Of a stretch of DNA of 64,000 bases, positions 7,400-15,890 are shown in pieces. Source of the DNA: Azospirillum sp. 412522 (GTDB taxonomy: Bacteria > Pseudomonadota > Alphaproteobacteria > Azospirillales > Azospirillaceae); the NCBI RefSeq assembly GCF_019805165.1, contig NZ_RWIJ01000015.1:152048-216047 (forward strand). Reading direction: 5' to 3'. Numbering within the stretch: position 1 is the first letter of the stretch; every line of letters begins with the position of its first letter. The notes under the pieces were generated by a model. It did no database searches. It was given only the letters and a program-made list of their open reading frames with translations, and was not told where the DNA came from. A program made the position numbers and the translations under genes.

Positions 7400-10162
7400 T
7401 CAGGCCACGGCGTCGTGGGTGATGGCGTAGACGCCGGTGTCCCAGCGGGCGATGGTGGTGTCGAAGCCGCCGACGCCGTTCACGACGTCGAAGCCCTGCG
7501 TCGTGTTGTGCATCAGGTCCTGGACCGTGTAGTGGCCGTTGGCGAGCTGAAGCTCGACATGGGTGGCCACCGCCTTGCGCGCCGCGGTGTCGTTGAAATC
7601 GACCCGGTCGGAGGCGACGACGATCAGCCGGTCCTTCTGGTCGTAGAATCCGTAGCCGGTGATCTGGGCGTCCGGATCCTTGTCGGTGAAGGTCAGCGGG
7701 TGGTGGTAGTTCAGCGCCTCGTCGCCGATCAGCACCGGGGCCTTGGCCTTCAGCGCCGCGATCTCGGCATCGCTGAACAGGTTGTGGCCCTCGTAGGTCG
7801 CCTGCGGAATGATGAAGGCGCTGGGCGCGCTGGCCTTGGTCATCGACGGCAGGGCGGCGTCGCTGACGTAATAGCCGAAGGTGACGCCGGCATCGTGCAG
7901 CTTGGTGATCGGCTCCAGAAGCTCGCCGAGATAGGCGTTGCCGATGGAGTTGCCGGCCGGCTCCAGGGCGTTCATCGCCTTCTCCGCATTGGCGCTGTAA
8001 TAGAGCGCCGGGCCGAAGGGGCGGGTCGGCACGATGTCGCGCAGCATGTCCAGCCAGGGCTGCTTCACCTCGCCCCAGTCGTGGTAGCTGCGCGACCACT
8101 GCTCCGCCGCCCGGCGGACGCCGCCCTGGTCGTCGGCGATCATCGTCCAGCCGCTCTGCATCCAGGTCTGCTCCAGCCGGCCCCAGCCCAGCTCGTCGCG
8201 CACCGTGCCGGTGACGCCGGTGTAGAGGCTGTTCACCGCCCCCCAGTAGTCATCTTCGGAAGAGGACATCATATGGCCGAAATGGGCGTCGGGCGCGCGG
8301 GCGGCATGGATGCCCAGCATCGCCTGCTCGTAGGAGGCCGGAGCCTGCTTGTGCTGCATCTCGAAGCGTTCGAGGGTCTGCACGTTGAACAGGATGTCCT
8401 TCTCGTTCATCGTGTCGGCGATCACGCGGGCGTCGACGCCGGCGAATTCGCGCATCGCCGCCGGGGTGAAGGACACCTGGGTGGTCAGCCAGGCCGCCTT
8501 GCCGGTGTTCTTGACGATGGCGTCGTCCAGCGCCTTCCAGCTGTTGGCCCAGCCGTCGACGAAATAGTCCAGCCACTGGGTCGGGTGGTTGTCGACGATG
8601 TCCGCCGCCTGCTGCGCCAGCGTGCTTCCGGCCACCTTGATGCCGGTCTTGCTGCTGAACTCGGCGATCATGCGGCTGTTGAAGAAGTCCATCACGCCGG
8701 AATGCGGGCTGCCGTCGAAGAAGTCGGCCAGCTCGTAGCCGCGGGTGCCGGTCAGGGCGGACAGGCGGCCCAGCTTGTCGGCCATCCAGTCGGCGTAATG
8801 GGCGGTGCCGCCGGTCCAGCCGGCCGGCGCGTCCTTGGCGTCCAGGGGCATCAGCGGGCTGACATAGCCCCAGCCATAGGGGTTGCTGCTGTCGGAGTTC
8901 AGGACGTTGCCGTCGCCGTCGCGGCCCAGATACTGCGGATGGGCCTTGACCCAGGACACCCATGCCTTGTGGCCGCCCAGACTGGCGAACTCGCCGCCGT
9001 TCTGCGAGGATTCAAAGGTGTCCTCCCAGAGCTGCATCCCGATCAGCGGCATCACCCCGTCGGCCAGATGGCCGGCGGCGACGTCGCGCGTCTCCTTCAG
9101 ATGGGCGGCGTTGGAATAGTCGGGCACCGATTCCCAGAACAGGTGCTGCGGCGCCAGCCCGCGGTCGGCCCCCCAGGAGATCGTCGACACGTCCGACATC
9201 AGCGGCGGCCGGTCGCTGCTGACCCCGGCGCTGGCGCTGTGGTCGTTCTTCGGCAGCGTGGCGGCGGGGGCCGTCGGCGTGGTGGGCGTGGCAGGCGTGG
9301 TCGTGGTGGTGCCGGCCAGCATGTCCTTGGTGACGGGGACGCTCAGCGTGCCGTTCCACCACAGGCCCTGCTGGCCGGCGACGACGTCCTTGCCGTCCAG
9401 CGCGCCGCGGTCGTAGGTGACGCCGGCGGCGGTCGAGGCGACGCTGTGCCCGTTCACCACGACGGAGCCGACATGGAGGCTGCGGTCCTGGCCGTTGACG
9501 ACGGCATCGTTGTCATATTGGACCTGGACCTTGTGCGCCACGTTCGGATCCAGGTCGACCGTGAACTTGTAGGCGGTCTGGCTGGTGGCGGCCACCTTGG
9601 CCTCGCCCACCGCCTTGCCGTCCACCAGCAGCTTGAAATGCGGCGGCACGCCGCCGGCACTGGTGCCCCAGGCGTTGACGACCACGCTGAAGGACTTGGT
9701 CGCCGCAGCCGGCGCCGCGGCGACCGGATCCGTGCCGCCGGTCACCGGGGGCGCCGGGAACAGCGAGGCCGGCAGCGGCACGTTCAGCGCGCCGCCCCAA
9801 TAGAGGGCCTCCTGTCCCTTGACCACGTCCTTTCCGTCGACCGCCCCCTTGTCGTAGGTGACCGAGGGATCGGTGGCGGCGATCGAGGTGCCGTTCACCG
9901 AAACGGCACGGACGAACAGATTGCGGTCGGCGCCGCCGGCCGTGCCGTCATTGTCGTAGACGAGCTGAAGGTTGTGCGCGCTGCCGGCGGCGACCTTGGC
10001 CGAGATGGTGTAGCGCCCGGCGCTGCTGCTGTTCACCGTCGCCTGACCGATGGTCGTGCCGTCGAGCTTCAGCGCCAAATGCGGCCAGATACCGCCGGCA
10101 GCCTGTCCCCAGGCGTCGATCGCAAAGGTGACATCGATGAGATTGGACCCGGTGAGCGACAT
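7400..10162 (-). CDS. Large protein with two carbohydrate-binding modules and a glycosidase-like C-terminal region
   Basis: 920 residues. Two tandem modules (about 1-145 and 155-295) share the pattern of calcium-dependent xylan-binding modules (CBM36/60 type): AWGTSAGGVPPHFKLLVDG, then YDNDAVVNGQDR and VVVNG. Each module is followed by a repeated DKGAVDGKDVVKGQ-like linker. After a Thr/Pro-rich linker (TTTTTPATPTTPTAP) comes a region of about 600 residues that I do not recognise by family; its Trp/Asp-rich strands and ADFFDGSPH suggest a TIM-barrel glycoside hydrolase, but the catalytic pair cannot be named. There is no N-terminal signal peptide, so if exported it would need another route, for example type I secretion. 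The ATG at 10162 has AGGAG eight bases upstream; a GTG at 10168 is too close to it. It probably binds and may trim exopolysaccharide made by the neighbouring cluster. Confidence 0.75.
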   Translation of the reverse strand: MSLTGSNLIDVTFAIDAWGQAAGGIWPHLALKLDGTTIGQATVNSSSAGRYTISAKVAAGSAHNLQLVYDNDGTAGGADRNLFVRAVSVNGTSIAATDPSVTYDKGAVDGKDVVKGQEALYWGGALNVPLPASLFPAPPVTGGTDPVAAAPAAATKSFSVVVNAWGTSAGGVPPHFKLLVDGKAVGEAKVAATSQTAYKFTVDLDPNVAHKVQVQYDNDAVVNGQDRSLHVGSVVVNGHSVASTAAGVTYDRGALDGKDVVAGQQGLWWNGTLSVPVTKDMLAGTTTTTPATPTTPTAPAATLPKNDHSASAGVSSDRPPLMSDVSTISWGADRGLAPQHLFWESVPDYSNAAHLKETRDVAAGHLADGVMPLIGMQLWEDTFESSQNGGEFASLGGHKAWVSWVKAHPQYLGRDGDGNVLNSDSSNPYGWGYVSPLMPLDAKDAPAGWTGGTAHYADWMADKLGRLSALTGTRGYELADFFDGSPHSGVMDFFNSRMIAEFSSKTGIKVAGSTLAQQAADIVDNHPTQWLDYFVDGWANSWKALDDAIVKNTGKAAWLTTQVSFTPAAMREFAGVDARVIADTMNEKDILFNVQTLERFEMQHKQAPASYEQAMLGIHAARAPDAHFGHMMSSSEDDYWGAVNSLYTGVTGTVRDELGWGRLEQTWMQSGWTMIADDQGGVRRAAEQWSRSYHDWGEVKQPWLDMLRDIVPTRPFGPALYYSANAEKAMNALEPAGNSIGNAYLGELLEPITKLHDAGVTFGYYVSDAALPSMTKASAPSAFIIPQATYEGHNLFSDAEIAALKAKAPVLIGDEALNYHHPLTFTDKDPDAQITGYGFYDQKDRLIVVASDRVDFNDTAARKAVATHVELQLANGHYTVQDLMHNTTQGFDVVNGVGGFDTTIARWDTGVYAITHDAVA

Positions 10163-10504
10163 CGGCACGACTCCTGTTAATCTGATATTAAGATCTCACA
10201 AAACGGGGTTACCCGTATCGGTCGGATTACTCTTCTCGTTAGGAGTAGTCGCACGAAAGGATATGTAATTGAGAGAGTCATTGTTGGGACATGACTCTGA
10301 CTCATCTTTGACTCTTCCAAAAAATTCGATTTTGATTCCGCGAATGCTTTAGACACTGAAAGAATAGGACCGACGTCGGCAGTCTTAAGCCTGTTGTGCG
10401 GAAGCCGTATCTTTCGTTTGTTTGGCGCGGGCTGCGGCTCCGTGATCCACTTCGGCACGAACCGTCGCCGATACCGCCGATCAGACCGGGCAGGAGCATC
10501 CCCA
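10163..10504. promoter_or_regulatory. Divergent promoter region with repeated TGACTC boxes
   Basis: The 342-base gap between the leftward CBM protein gene and the rightward glycosyltransferase is clearly more AT-rich than the flanking genes. TGACTC occurs at 10292, 10298 and 10309, and its complement GAGTCA at 10275, within 40 bases. This is 110-150 bases upstream of the CBM protein start, a reasonable place for an activator or repressor. No gene is visible. Confidence 0.4.
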
Positions 10505-11707
10505 ATGCGCGCCGAATCCCTGCGCATCGCCGTCGTCACGCAGAAGATCGTCCGCCATGACGGGCAGGGGCGCGTGAACGCGGTCGTGGTCGACGAGCTG
10601 CTGCGCCGGGGGCACGAGGTCGTCGCCATCGCATCGGAACTGGCGGAGGAGCTGGCGCGTCATCCCCGCCTGCGCTGGGTGCGGGTCGACGGGGGCGGCC
10701 TGCCGACGCAGCTGGCGAAGGACCAGTTGTTCGCATGGCGGGCGAGCCGGGCCTTGGCGCGGGAGAGGCGGACCGGGATCGACCGGCCGGGGATCGACAG
10801 GGTGGTGGTGAACGGCTTCGTCAGCTGGGCGCGGTCGGACGTCAACGCCGTGCATTTCGTCCATTCCGCCTGGATGCGCTCCCCCACCCATCCGATCCGC
10901 AAGGGCGTGTCGCCGCTGGCGCTCTACCGGGCGCTCTATACGCTGCTGAATGTCGGGTTCGAACGCTGGAGCTTCCGCCGCGCCGGCCGGCTGGTCGCGG
11001 TGTCGCGCACCGTGGCCGACGAGCTGCGCCGGGACGGCATCGATCCCGCCCGGCTGCGGGTGATCGACAATGGCGTCGATGTCGGGGAGTTCCGCCCGGG
11101 CATGCCCGATCCGGCGCTGTTCGGCCTGCCGCCCGGCCGGCCGGTGGCGCTGTTCGTCGGCGACGCCCGCAGCGACCGCAAGAATCTGGACGGGGTGCTG
11201 CGGGCGCTGGCCGAGGTGCCGGACCTGGCGCTGGCGGTGGTCGGAGACGAGCGCGGCGGCCCGTTTCCGGCGATGGCGCGGGCGCTGGGCGTGGAGGAGC
11301 GGGTCCGTTTCCTGGGGCACCGGCGCGACGTGGCTGCGCTGATGCGGGCGGCCGACCTGTTCGTCTTCCCGACCCGCTACGAACCCTTCGGCCTCGTCCT
11401 GCTGGAAGCGGCGGCGAGCGGCCTGCCGGTCGTCACCACCCGGCTGGCCGGCGCCGGCCGGCTGCTGGAGGATGGGGCCGCCCTCCTGCTGGACCAGCCC
11501 GACGCCCATGTCGAGCTGGTGCAGGCGATGCGCAGACTGGCCGGCGATCCGGCGCTCCGCCGCCGCATGGGCGATGCCGGCCGCCGCATCGCCGAGCGTC
11601 AGGACTGGTCGGTGACGGCCGGGCAGTATGCCGATCTGCTGGAGGAGCCTGGGCCATCGGGGCAGGCGGTGGAAGGGCGGCGGCTGGTTGCCGGATCGGC
11701 GTCCTGA
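10505..11707 (+). CDS. Glycosyltransferase family 4 protein
   Basis: 400 residues with a GT-B layout. The N-terminal acceptor domain begins RIAVVTQKIVRHDGQGRVN; the C-terminal donor domain has VGDARSDRKNLDGVLRAL and the retaining GT4 signature with two glutamates seven residues apart in EPFGLVLLEAAASG. It should transfer a sugar from a nucleotide donor to a lipid-linked or polymer acceptor on the cytoplasmic side. The ATG at 10505 has AGGAG eight bases upstream; the open frame extends further up without similarity. It is the only rightward member of the exopolysaccharide region and converges on the beta-helix gene with a 39-base gap. Confidence 0.88.
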   Translation: MRAESLRIAVVTQKIVRHDGQGRVNAVVVDELLRRGHEVVAIASELAEELARHPRLRWVRVDGGGLPTQLAKDQLFAWRASRALARERRTGIDRPGIDRVVVNGFVSWARSDVNAVHFVHSAWMRSPTHPIRKGVSPLALYRALYTLLNVGFERWSFRRAGRLVAVSRTVADELRRDGIDPARLRVIDNGVDVGEFRPGMPDPALFGLPPGRPVALFVGDARSDRKNLDGVLRALAEVPDLALAVVGDERGGPFPAMARALGVEERVRFLGHRRDVAALMRAADLFVFPTRYEPFGLVLLEAAASGLPVVTTRLAGAGRLLEDGAALLLDQPDAHVELVQAMRRLAGDPALRRRMGDAGRRIAERQDWSVTAGQYADLLEEPGPSGQAVEGRRLVAGSAS

Positions 11708-11746
11708 CCGGCCATTGTCCGACTGATCGCTGTCCGGCCGACGCCG

Positions 11747-13432
11747 TCAGCGCAACTCCAGCCGCAACTCCATCAGCACGTTGTCGCTTCCCGCCGGCGC
11801 GTCGGTCACGGCGACGCCGACCGCCGGCGCCGGCCCGGCGGCGGACTCCACTCTGTGGGGGAGACCGTTGGCGGAGCGCAGGACGCTGCCCATGCGGATG
11901 GCGGCGCGGGTCTTGCCGGCCGGCACGGTGCCGCTGGTGGCGACGGGGACGGTTCCGCCGGCCGAGGCGGAGGTCAGGGCGACGCCGTCGGCCGGGCGGT
12001 CCTGCTCCAGTCGGCGGACCCGGTCGTAATCGCGCTGCACCATATTGCCGGCATCGACGCCTCCGGTGCCGACCTTGCGGAACTCGCCGGCGCAGTCCAC
12101 CGCCTCGAACCGGTTGGCGCGGCAGGTGCCGGAAACGCTGAGCGCCGGGGCGAAGCCGTCGCGGCCGAGGCGGACCAGCCGCTCCGCATCCTCGAACCGG
12201 TTGCCGACGGCGGAGGACGCGACCACGGCGGCGACCTCGATGTCGGCGGCGCGGTCGTTGGTGCCGTCGCCGAAGCTGGCGCTGCCGCCGGTGAACTGGT
12301 TGCGCTCCAGCGAGCGCACCACGATCAGGCCGGTGACCGGCCGCTTCGCCAAGCGATAGTCGGGCAGCAGCGACCCGCTGCAGCCGATCAGGACGTTGCC
12401 GTACATCTCCGCCATCGGTCCCTGGATCCAGCCGTTGCCGCAGGCCTCGAAGGCGCAGTCGAGGAACTTGTTGTTGGACAGGAAGGTCCGCTTCGCCGGT
12501 CCCTCCTCCGCCAGGATGGCGTAGGGGGAGAAGCCGAAATGGCAGGAGAGGAAGCTGGAATGGTCGATGCCGTTCTCCGGCGCCACGGCGATGGAGGCCA
12601 GCGTGTTGCCGGCAAGGTCGGTGTCGAGGAACAGATGGTCGCCGAAGCTGTCGGTCCCCGCCGACCAATAGGCGCCGATGTGGTTCTTGGTGAGCTGGCA
12701 GGAGATCAGCGAGGAATGGTCGCGCCAGACGTCCACCCCGGCGCGGAAGCCGAACACCCCGACCCGCTCCAGCAGGAAGCGGGAAGTCAGGGCCACCCCG
12801 CCCATGCCCGGCGGCGGATCGCCCGGCCGGTTGCCCGGCTTCGGCCCGCGCAGGCTGAGATGGGCGATGCGGCTGCGCTGATAGCCCTTGTCGTCGTCAC
12901 GGGGGGCCAGCCTACTGCCAGCCCGGATGGCGAAGCGGCCCGCTCCCAGATCCTCCGGCCAAGATAGCAGCGAGGCGCGCATGCCGGCGCCGACGATCTC
13001 CACCTCGTTGAAGGCGTCGTCGTAGCGGTCGAGGTTGGGCAGGACGATCTCGCCGTCCAGCCGGTACTGGCCCGGCGGCACCAGCACGGTTCCGCCCTGG
13101 CCGCCGCGCGACTGCTCCAGGACCGCACCCTGCAGCGCCGCCCAGTCGCATTCCTGGTCCAGGGAACGGACGTGCGGATGGACCCGCCTCGCCGCGTCCA
13201 GGTTTTTGTAGCGTTCGGACAAGGGGTGGCTGCGCCCGTCGCCGATGGCGCCGCGGTCGCGGATCGACAATGCCGGGCCGCGTCCCGGCGGCGGGACCGG
13301 GGATGGCGGGGCGGGAGAGGTCGGGGCAGTCTGGCGCGAGGGCTTCTCCTGGGCGGCCCTGGCCGTTGCCGGCAGGGCGAGCGCCGCCGCCAGCAGGGCG
13401 CGCCGGCCGAGGCGGCAGCCGGCGGCGGTCAT
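11747..13432 (-). CDS. Secreted right-handed beta-helix protein (pectate-lyase-superfamily fold)
   Basis: 561 residues. Residues 1-27 form a signal peptide with twin Arg before a hydrophobic core (GRRALLAAALAL, cleavage near ATARAA). A proline-rich linker leads to the start of a pectate-lyase-3 type domain: RDRGAIGDG, then GGTVLVPPGQYRLDG and EIVGAGM, followed by parallel-helix turns ending near residue 450. Polysaccharide lyases, epimerases and tailspike-like hydrolases share this fold; no catalytic residues can be assigned. Its ATG overlaps the stop of the preceding glycosyltransferase (ATGA at 13429-13432), so it is the last gene of the leftward exopolysaccharide operon and probably processes the polymer in the periplasm. 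Confidence 0.78.
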   Translation of the reverse strand: MTAAGCRLGRRALLAAALALPATARAAQEKPSRQTAPTSPAPPSPVPPPGRGPALSIRDRGAIGDGRSHPLSERYKNLDAARRVHPHVRSLDQECDWAALQGAVLEQSRGGQGGTVLVPPGQYRLDGEIVLPNLDRYDDAFNEVEIVGAGMRASLLSWPEDLGAGRFAIRAGSRLAPRDDDKGYQRSRIAHLSLRGPKPGNRPGDPPPGMGGVALTSRFLLERVGVFGFRAGVDVWRDHSSLISCQLTKNHIGAYWSAGTDSFGDHLFLDTDLAGNTLASIAVAPENGIDHSSFLSCHFGFSPYAILAEEGPAKRTFLSNNKFLDCAFEACGNGWIQGPMAEMYGNVLIGCSGSLLPDYRLAKRPVTGLIVVRSLERNQFTGGSASFGDGTNDRAADIEVAAVVASSAVGNRFEDAERLVRLGRDGFAPALSVSGTCRANRFEAVDCAGEFRKVGTGGVDAGNMVQRDYDRVRRLEQDRPADGVALTSASAGGTVPVATSGTVPAGKTRAAIRMGSVLRSANGLPHRVESAAGPAPAVGVAVTDAPAGSDNVLMELRLELR

Positions 13433-14694
13433 GGCCGGCAAGCCCTCGTCGAAGGGACAGGCCCGGCCAGCGCAGCGATTCCGCCGCTGAGGGCCGCGCG
13501 ATAGGCTTCCTCCGTCCGGTCGAGGTGGCGGTCCAGCGTGAAGGGCGCGCGCCAGTATCGCTCATGGGCGCGGCGGCCCATCCGCGTCACCTCCGCATCA
13601 TGGGAAAGCAGGCGCAGGCAACGGGCGAGATCGGCGGCGTCGCCGCTGCGGAACAGCAGGCCGGTCTCGCCGGGCAGCACCGCCTCGGCCGCCGCGCAAT
13701 TGTCGCTGACGACGACGGGGACGCCGTTCGCCAGCGCTTCATAGGCGGCGAGGCCGAAGGTCTCGTACCACAGCGATGGCACCACCAGGGTCCGCGCCCG
13801 CCGCACCTCTTCGAGCACGGCGGCGGGCGGCAGCCATCCGGCCAGTTCCGCCTCCGGATTCAGCCGGCGGACCTCCTCCGCCTCGTCGCCGTCGCCGACG
13901 AACCGGACCGGACAGCCCGCCTGGGCGGCGGCGGCGGCCAGCAGGGCGGCGCCCTTTTCGCGCGACAGACGGCCGACGAACAGCACGGGGCGGTTGCCGG
14001 CGACCGGGGCCGGGCCATGATCCTCGACCTCCACCGGGTTGGGGATGGGCAGGGTCACGGTGCCGGGCGCCAGATGGGGGGCGATCACCGCGCGCTGACG
14101 GTCGCTGAGCGTCACCAGCGCCGTCCCCCCGGTGAAGCCGCCGGCCAGCGCCCCCGCCGCATGGCGAGCCGCCCGCCACCATTTGTGGTGCCGGGCGCGG
14201 GCGTCGCAGTCGGTGGCGAGGCAGCCGGCGGACAGCGCCCGATGCGGGCAGTTCACGCCGTCGGGAAAGACGAAGAAGGCGCCGTTGGGGCAGAGCGGGA
14301 AATAATCGTGCAGGGTCAGCAGCACCGGCAGGCCCGATTTCCGGCAGACCGGGAAGACGCTGGGCGACAGCGCCTTGGCCCAGCCATGGATATGGACCAC
14401 GGTGTCGTTGGCCGGGCAGCCGGCGAGCAGGCTTTCCAGCGCGCGCGCGGCCTCCCGGTTCCAGATGCCGCGCAGGGCCGCCTGCATGCGGTCGGCGTTG
14501 CCCTTAAGGTCCGGCTGGTCCAGGCAATGGACGGTGATGCCCGCGGCCGGCAAGGCCGGATCGATGGGGGGGACCGCGGTGAAGAAATGGACCCGGTGGC
14601 CACGCCGGGCCAGCCCGGCCGCTCCGGCGATGGCGACCTTCGCCAGCCCGCCGCTGGCATGGGCGTGGTCGCAGAGGATGACGATCGTGCTCAT
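13429..14694 (-). CDS. Glycosyltransferase family 4 protein
   Basis: 421 residues. The N-terminus is STIVILCDHAHASGGLAKVA, a Gly-rich acceptor-domain start. The middle carries a His-rich, Cys-rich segment (DYFPLCPNGAFFVF, then CPHRALSAGC and CDARARHHKWW) seen in some GT4 enzymes. The donor domain has VGRLSREKGAALLAAA and the paired glutamates of YETFGLAAYEALANG. ATG at 14694 overlaps the stop of the upstream gene by ATGA, and its own stop overlaps the next start, indicating translational coupling. Donor and acceptor sugars cannot be read from the sequence. Confidence 0.88.
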   Translation of the reverse strand: MSTIVILCDHAHASGGLAKVAIAGAAGLARRGHRVHFFTAVPPIDPALPAAGITVHCLDQPDLKGNADRMQAALRGIWNREAARALESLLAGCPANDTVVHIHGWAKALSPSVFPVCRKSGLPVLLTLHDYFPLCPNGAFFVFPDGVNCPHRALSAGCLATDCDARARHHKWWRAARHAAGALAGGFTGGTALVTLSDRQRAVIAPHLAPGTVTLPIPNPVEVEDHGPAPVAGNRPVLFVGRLSREKGAALLAAAAAQAGCPVRFVGDGDEAEEVRRLNPEAELAGWLPPAAVLEEVRRARTLVVPSLWYETFGLAAYEALANGVPVVVSDNCAAAEAVLPGETGLLFRSGDAADLARCLRLLSHDAEVTRMGRRAHERYWRAPFTLDRHLDRTEEAYRAALSGGIAALAGPVPSTRACRP

Positions 14695-15890
14695 TGCAGG
14701 GCGCCGCGATAGACGGCGGCGGTGCGGGCGGCGATGACCGGCCAGTCGAAGCGGCTGCGCACCAGCGCCCGGCACGCATCGGCGCCGGGCAGGCGGCGGA
14801 CGCCGGTCAGCGCCTCGGCAAGGCCGATGGCGATGGACCGCGCGTCGGTTCCCGCCAGGACGAGGTCGCCGTCCAGCCCCTCCACCACCTCCGGCAGGCC
14901 GCCGACCGGGGTGACCATCACCGGCGTGCCGGCGGCCAGCGATTCCAGCGCGGTCAGGCCGAAGCCCTCCAGCGCCTGCGACGGCATCACGCAGAGGTCG
15001 GCGGCGCGGTAGGCCAGCGGCAGATGTGCGTCGGGAACGAAGCCCAGCAGCCGCACATGCTCCTCCAGCCCCAGCGCGCCGATGCGGTCCTGAAGCGCCG
15101 CCGCCTCGGGTCCGCGTCCGGCGACGACCAGCAGCGCATCGGGCACCCGGCGGCGCAGTTCCACCATGGCGTCCACCAGCGCGGTCAGCCCCATGCGCTT
15201 CACCAGCCGGCGCACCGTCAGGACGGTCGGACGCCCCTGGGGCCAGCCGAGCCGGGCGCGCGCCTGCTGCCGGCTGTCCGGAAGGTCGTAGCGGTCGGCT
15301 TCGACCCCGCCCGGCACCCGATGGATGCGTTCCGGCGCAACGCCGTACCGCTCGGCCAGGATGGCGGCGAAGGCGTGCGAAAGCACGACGAAGCGGGTGG
15401 CGCGGTGGTAGACCAGCCGCTCCACCATGTATTTCAGCCGCACCGCCAGCGGGCCGGCTCCCTCGGCCGCGCTTTCCAGCGCCCAGGGGCCGTGGAAATG
15501 GACGACCAACGGGCGGTTGCGCAAGGCGGGCAGGGCGCCCACCGTGTTCAGCGCGAAATGCGAGGCGACCAGATCCGGCGCCTGCCGGCGCAGCGCCTCG
15601 GCGATGGCGCTGCGTGCCGCCACCAGCCGGCGCGGCAGCGAGGCGGTCGGCGGCGCGAAGCTGTCGATGCGGGCGCCGTTGTCCAGGGTCCGGGACGTGT
15701 TGCCCAGCACCAGCCCGGAGAAGGCGATTCCCTGCTGCGGCAGGTGGCGTGCGAGGTGGTAGAACATGTTCTCCGCCCCGCCATGGGTTTCCGGGAACCA
15801 GCCCAGCCCGAGCTGAAGCACGCTGGCCTCACACATGTTCCCTGGCATCTCCCCCGGCAGGCCGCCGGGCGGGATCAGGCTTCCATCCAT
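14691..15890 (-). CDS. Glycosyltransferase family 4 protein
   Basis: 399 residues, GT-B fold. GLGWFPETHGGAENMFYHLA marks the N-terminal domain, HFHGPW the central loop, and the donor domain shows VLTVRRLVKRMGLTALVDAM and EGFGLTALESLAAG with the two conserved glutamates. The start is uncertain: ATG at 15890 has GGGGGGA seven bases upstream and overlaps the polymerase stop by 16 bases; ATGs at 15848 and 15836 would remove 14 or 18 residues and fit the usual N-terminus equally well. Member of the coupled exopolysaccharide operon. Confidence 0.85.
   Translation of the reverse strand: MDGSLIPPGGLPGEMPGNMCEASVLQLGLGWFPETHGGAENMFYHLARHLPQQGIAFSGLVLGNTSRTLDNGARIDSFAPPTASLPRRLVAARSAIAEALRRQAPDLVASHFALNTVGALPALRNRPLVVHFHGPWALESAAEGAGPLAVRLKYMVERLVYHRATRFVVLSHAFAAILAERYGVAPERIHRVPGGVEADRYDLPDSRQQARARLGWPQGRPTVLTVRRLVKRMGLTALVDAMVELRRRVPDALLVVAGRGPEAAALQDRIGALGLEEHVRLLGFVPDAHLPLAYRAADLCVMPSQALEGFGLTALESLAAGTPVMVTPVGGLPEVVEGLDGDLVLAGTDARSIAIGLAEALTGVRRLPGADACRALVRSRFDWPVIAARTAAVYRGALQ

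Noticed and set aside
7289..10180. Long rightward open frame opposite the two-CBM protein gene
   Set aside because: The opposite strand shows recognisable CBM motifs, a good ribosome-binding site and a terminator. The rightward frame has His/Gly/Arg-rich, domain-free sequence, as expected for an antisense shadow in GC-rich DNA.
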